Source of the DNA: Chitinophaga sp. Ak27
GTDB taxonomy: Bacteria; Bacteroidota; Bacteroidia; Chitinophagales; Chitinophagaceae
Reading direction: 5' to 3'
Assembly (NCBI RefSeq): GCF_012726295.1
Contig: NZ_JABAOB010000009.1
Span: 248,001 to 312,000, forward strand
DNA length: 64,000 bases
Each line of letters begins with the position of its first letter. Within the stretch, counting starts at the first letter, position 1. Positions 61,159-64,000 of this stretch are shown here, piece after piece. The notes beneath the pieces were generated by a model. The model saw nothing but the letters and a program-made list of their open reading frames with translations. It was not told where the DNA came from and ran no database searches. The position numbers were made by a program, and so were the translations under genes.

Positions 61159-61813
61159 CCGGAATTGGCGCCCTGAACGGGAGCTTTTGCAGGACCATAA
61201 ATATCACTATCTCCCCAACAATAATCAAGAGGTAATGAAGGGAGGATACATCAAAATTGCCCGTTACCCAAAAGAATAACAGCGCGGAGAGCCCGCAAAC
61301 GATGCCTAGCAGAGAAAATCCCCATTTGATCATTTCCAGGGCCTGGTAGGCGCGGTGTACCATTTTCGTTGACTCGCTAATGTTAGGACCTATCTTTTGC
61401 AGCAGGTAGATATTTTCTATGATATCGCACAACCAGCAAAGCAATTGCAGCCAGGCCAGGATATGAAAAAGTACCATGCCGGCAGGATTCATTTTTGACG
61501 CCACTTTCATACATACCAGGAAAATACTTCCATAGGCTGCTGGCATAAACAGGAAATCCACCCACAATTGGCCTCTCAATGCCCGTAATGTTAGTTGGCG
61601 GTTTGCCGGGGGCATGGCATAAATGCCTTTGATTAGGTTTACCATTTCCTTCTGGCAGGAGGGGAGTTCCAGGTCCATGATGCTGAACTGGCGCGGTACC
61701 ACATCCATGGTGTAAAAATACCTGCTTTGCCGGCCCATAATAAAGGCGGTAAGCAGGAAAATGGCCATGCTGATGCAGAGCCAACACCAGGCATCAGTGA
61801 GCAGTATTGTCAT
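61151..61813 (-). CDS. Four-helix membrane protein, uncharacterised
   Basis: A 220-residue protein with about four or five hydrophobic helices (6-26, 88-106, 112-131, 160-180, 190-208). No motif is recognised. It overlaps the 3' end of the patatin gene by 20 bases, so the two are probably translationally coupled, and its role may relate to the lipase (inference). Confidence 0.7.
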   Translation of the reverse strand: MTILLTDAWCWLCISMAIFLLTAFIMGRQSRYFYTMDVVPRQFSIMDLELPSCQKEMVNLIKGIYAMPPANRQLTLRALRGQLWVDFLFMPAAYGSIFLVCMKVASKMNPAGMVLFHILAWLQLLCWLCDIIENIYLLQKIGPNISESTKMVHRAYQALEMIKWGFSLLGIVCGLSALLFFWVTGNFDVSSLHYLLIIVGEIVIFMVLQKLPFRAPIPAT

Positions 61814-63299
61814 TGGAAGGCGTTTTAACCGTGGTTAATTGTTGTTGTAAATGCCGGCGTTGATTTTTATAATCATCCCAGCTGAAGTTGGTCAGGAACT
61901 CGCAGGCCGCTTCAACGCCCAGCGCAAACATGTCGATCTTATCTTTGTCTGACAGGAAGAAGTTGAGCCAGTTGAACTGGTCGGACGATAAATCTACTTT
62001 CCCTACACCCAGCTGGTATACTTTATTCTTCAGTAGAAAGTCTTTGTCGTAGTAGTTACGGATGGTATTGAATATGCGGCCAAAATACCCTAATGCCGAC
62101 CAGTTGAACGGGTTTTGGCTTTTGTCTTCCGGCTTGCTGTCGTCCAGGTCTATACCAAAGGTAGGGAGACGGGGAACTGCAATATCGTTGTTGTAGAAAA
62201 TGCTGAGCGGGAAGTTGGAAAGGATACCGCCGTCTACAAACCGGGCCGTTTCTGGTGGCTGGCTGATTTCAAAGGTATCTTTCCACGCCGCGATGATGCT
62301 TGGGTCGGTGGCTGGAATACCCTTTATCATATAGGACTCGAAAAATACCGGTATAGACATGGAGGCCCGTATAAAGCCCGCTGGCTGCATGGTATTGATA
62401 TCAGTACGAAACAGATGGCACATGGCGGGGAACTGTATTTTATTTTGTGTCACCAGCTCGGAGGTAATAAACGTCACGTCGCCGAACAGGTCTTTGTGGC
62501 GGGCATCATTTTCTACCCGCAATGTTAGCTTCGGGCAGGCGCCTGCTTTATCTTTTAGCTGTTGTACGGTATCTACGCCATTTTCATGCAGCCGTTGCTT
62601 AATCCAATCGTAGAAAGTATCTCCGGGATTAATACCGAAGCCGGAATTCTTTAACCGCTTCAATAAATTAACTACGTAGGAAACGCCCAAGGCGATGAGC
62701 AGGGTGCAGCAGCCGGTGAGTATAAAACTCAATCCTGCCCATACAGCTACACCTGCATAATGGCTGCTAAGTCCTACCAACACCACATCTGCGGTGATCA
62801 GCAGGGCCAGGATGCCGAGCAGCCATAGTAGCGACCTTTTGGCTTTGCCCGCAAAGTCATCTTTCGTAATAAATTTTTTAATCAGCCATCGTGCGGCCGG
62901 GTGGCCATCTACAAAGGAAAAGAAGTTTAGTTTACAAACGGCATCCAGCACTTTTTCAGACTTGGGATCCTGTTTGTTGTCAATCACGGTAACGAGCGCG
63001 GTATTGATAGCGCCGGCGCTGGTACCGGCCAGGCGCAGGAAACGGATATTCATTTGTTCCAGCACATAGGTGTAGCCTATCAGTGCAATGCCTAATACGC
63101 CGCCGCCCTTTTGTACGAGGTTAACATACTGATGTCCTGCATCGTCGAGCACATCGGACACAATAAATGGCCGGCCGCCCTTGTCAGGATTGAAGGTGAG
63201 TTGTAGCGCATCCAGTGCTTTTATTACCCTGGCATCGTTCGTAAAATCAGATATGGTAATGGTTGCCTTGGCAGCAACCTGGTCATTGTTTCGGGGCAT
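61794..63299 (-). CDS. Patatin-like phospholipase
   Basis: A 501-residue protein with the patatin signature: oxyanion GGGVLGIALIGYTYVLEQMN, nucleophile GTSAG in LRLAGTSAGAINTALV, and the Asp of the dyad in ARFVDGGILSNFPLSIF. Two transmembrane helices (about residues 155-175 and 183-210) interrupt the catalytic region, anchoring it to the inner membrane. It probably hydrolyses glycerophospholipids or related lipids. Transcribed with the following membrane-protein gene. Confidence 0.92.
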   Translation of the reverse strand: MPRNNDQVAAKATITISDFTNDARVIKALDALQLTFNPDKGGRPFIVSDVLDDAGHQYVNLVQKGGGVLGIALIGYTYVLEQMNIRFLRLAGTSAGAINTALVTVIDNKQDPKSEKVLDAVCKLNFFSFVDGHPAARWLIKKFITKDDFAGKAKRSLLWLLGILALLITADVVLVGLSSHYAGVAVWAGLSFILTGCCTLLIALGVSYVVNLLKRLKNSGFGINPGDTFYDWIKQRLHENGVDTVQQLKDKAGACPKLTLRVENDARHKDLFGDVTFITSELVTQNKIQFPAMCHLFRTDINTMQPAGFIRASMSIPVFFESYMIKGIPATDPSIIAAWKDTFEISQPPETARFVDGGILSNFPLSIFYNNDIAVPRLPTFGIDLDDSKPEDKSQNPFNWSALGYFGRIFNTIRNYYDKDFLLKNKVYQLGVGKVDLSSDQFNWLNFFLSDKDKIDMFALGVEAACEFLTNFSWDDYKNQRRHLQQQLTTVKTPSNDNTAH

Positions 63300-63426
63300 A
63301 TAGATGGTTATAAGGGATGTGTATCTCTAAAGTAATCATTTTTTTTATCTTTTTATGACCTTGCATGATCTGCTTTTTCCGATTATATTTATAGCGATTA
63401 TTCTTCCACGTTATAAACCTGCACTT

Positions 63427-64000
63427 ATGTACCGGTGTTTCCTGTTGTTGGTCGTAGGCATGCTTTTGCCCGCTATCGTACCTGCACAAAGTATGGCAGA
63501 AAGAGCCACGTATTTTATCCGCCTGTTAAGCCCGGAACAGCAATCCCAGGCGCTGTTTCCCTTTGATACCAGCGAGCGGTATCATTTCTCCTATATTCCC
63601 CGGGATGACCGGAAAGGTATTGCGGTAAAAGCCCTGAATACCGCGCAGCGGAACGCTTTGATGGCATTGCTGGGCACGGCGCTGAGTGCGGTAACAGTAA
63701 AGCAGGTAAATGATATTATGCAGCTGGAGTTGATATTAAAGGAACTGGAACATAGGACCGCCAACGATAATTATCGTGATCCGGGAAAATATTACCTCAC
63801 CATTTTTGGTGTTCCCGGCGCCAATACCACCTGGGGGTGGCGATTTGAAGGGCATCATGTGGCATTTAATTTTTCGGCAGATAAGAACGAACTGGTGGCC
63901 GCAACGCCGGCATTCCTCGGCTCCAATCCCGCCGTTGTGCCGGAGGGCGCCGACAAAGGCAAAGAAATACTACGGGAAGAAACGGTGCGTGGATTTACTT
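63427..64000 (+). CDS. DUF3500 protein (3' partial)
   Basis: An open frame from ATG 63427 to the right window edge, 191 codons with no stop. Signal peptide MYRCFLLLVVGMLLPAIVPA. The mature part shows DUF3500 hallmarks: FIRLLSPEQQSQALFPFDTS, RDPGKYYLTIFGVPG (with NDNY before it), TTWGWRFEGHHVAFNF and ATPAFLGSNPAVVPEGADKG. This secreted family is of unknown function. Divergent from the patatin gene with a 127-base gap. Confidence 0.85.
   Translation, partial: MYRCFLLLVVGMLLPAIVPAQSMAERATYFIRLLSPEQQSQALFPFDTSERYHFSYIPRDDRKGIAVKALNTAQRNALMALLGTALSAVTVKQVNDIMQLELILKELEHRTANDNYRDPGKYYLTIFGVPGANTTWGWRFEGHHVAFNFSADKNELVAATPAFLGSNPAVVPEGADKGKEILREETVRGFT

Noticed and set aside
1..64000. tRNA, rRNA, CRISPR or intact insertion sequences.
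   Set aside because: I saw none. A covariance or CRISPR scan could still find a weak element.

Overview
This window looks like chromosomal DNA of a Chitinophaga-like member of the Bacteroidota. The evidence is two SusC/SusD outer-membrane pairs, many lipoproteins with short Lys/Asn-rich tails, weak Shine-Dalgarno sites, promoters of the TTTG-N19-21-TAnnTTTG type, an ECF sigma/FecR/STN-receptor cascade, a surface cobalamin-capture locus and a xylan-glucuronate cluster. I see no rRNA, tRNA, CRISPR array or intact insertion sequence.

Layout. 1-2.5 kb: a co-directional group of an SPFH protein (cut by the window edge), two zinc-ribbon proteins and an uncharacterised 189-residue protein. 2.6-5.5 kb: two surface lipoproteins behind a cobalamin riboswitch. 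5.5-7.6 kb: a DUF4256 protein and a berberine-bridge-type FAD oxidase. 7.8-10.3 kb: an ArsR regulator with twin operators, then SRPBCC, DoxX-like, YdeI-like and ankyrin genes. 10.4-12.6 kb: katG with an OxyR-like site. 13-20.4 kb: a glucuronoxylan side-chain cluster (SGNH esterase, SDR, GH67 alpha-glucuronidase, LacI repressor, UxuA) with two near-identical LacI-type operators. 20.5-20.8 kb: a decayed AlbA_2 (Schlafen-like) gene. 21.2-26.3 kb: a SusC/SusD pair. 26.4-41 kb: mixed housekeeping and accessory genes (SRPBCC proteins, MacB-like permease, GNAT, old yellow enzyme, M48 peptidase, basic secretory protein, ATP-grasp, acyltransferase, ECF42-type sigma with a YCII protein, NmrA/HxlR pair), with two long intergenic inverted repeats. 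42.4-57.9 kb: the most coherent system. 58-64 kb: NTF2-like, PEP-mutase-family and AraC genes sharing a putative operator, a universal stress protein, a membrane protein, a patatin and a truncated DUF3500 gene.

The 42.4-57.9 kb system. An ECF sigma factor and a FecR anti-sigma precede an STN-domain SusC, a SusD, a lipoprotein, a thioredoxin-fold protein, an M1-peptidase homologue and a TlpA protein. Just upstream is a Prc/Tsp-type protease. The same bipartite motif, CTTCACCCTTTTT-N10-TTGCCTT, with identical spacing, occurs before the protease, before fecR and before the thioredoxin-peptidase unit. I read it as the promoter of the local ECF sigma factor. That would put the protease, possibly the one that processes the anti-sigma factor, inside the regulon it controls. 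Three downstream proteins have altered active sites: the lipoprotein lacks HExxH, the first thioredoxin lacks its cis-Pro, and the M1 homologue lacks the GxMEN-type Glu and has a shortened zinc-ligand spacing.
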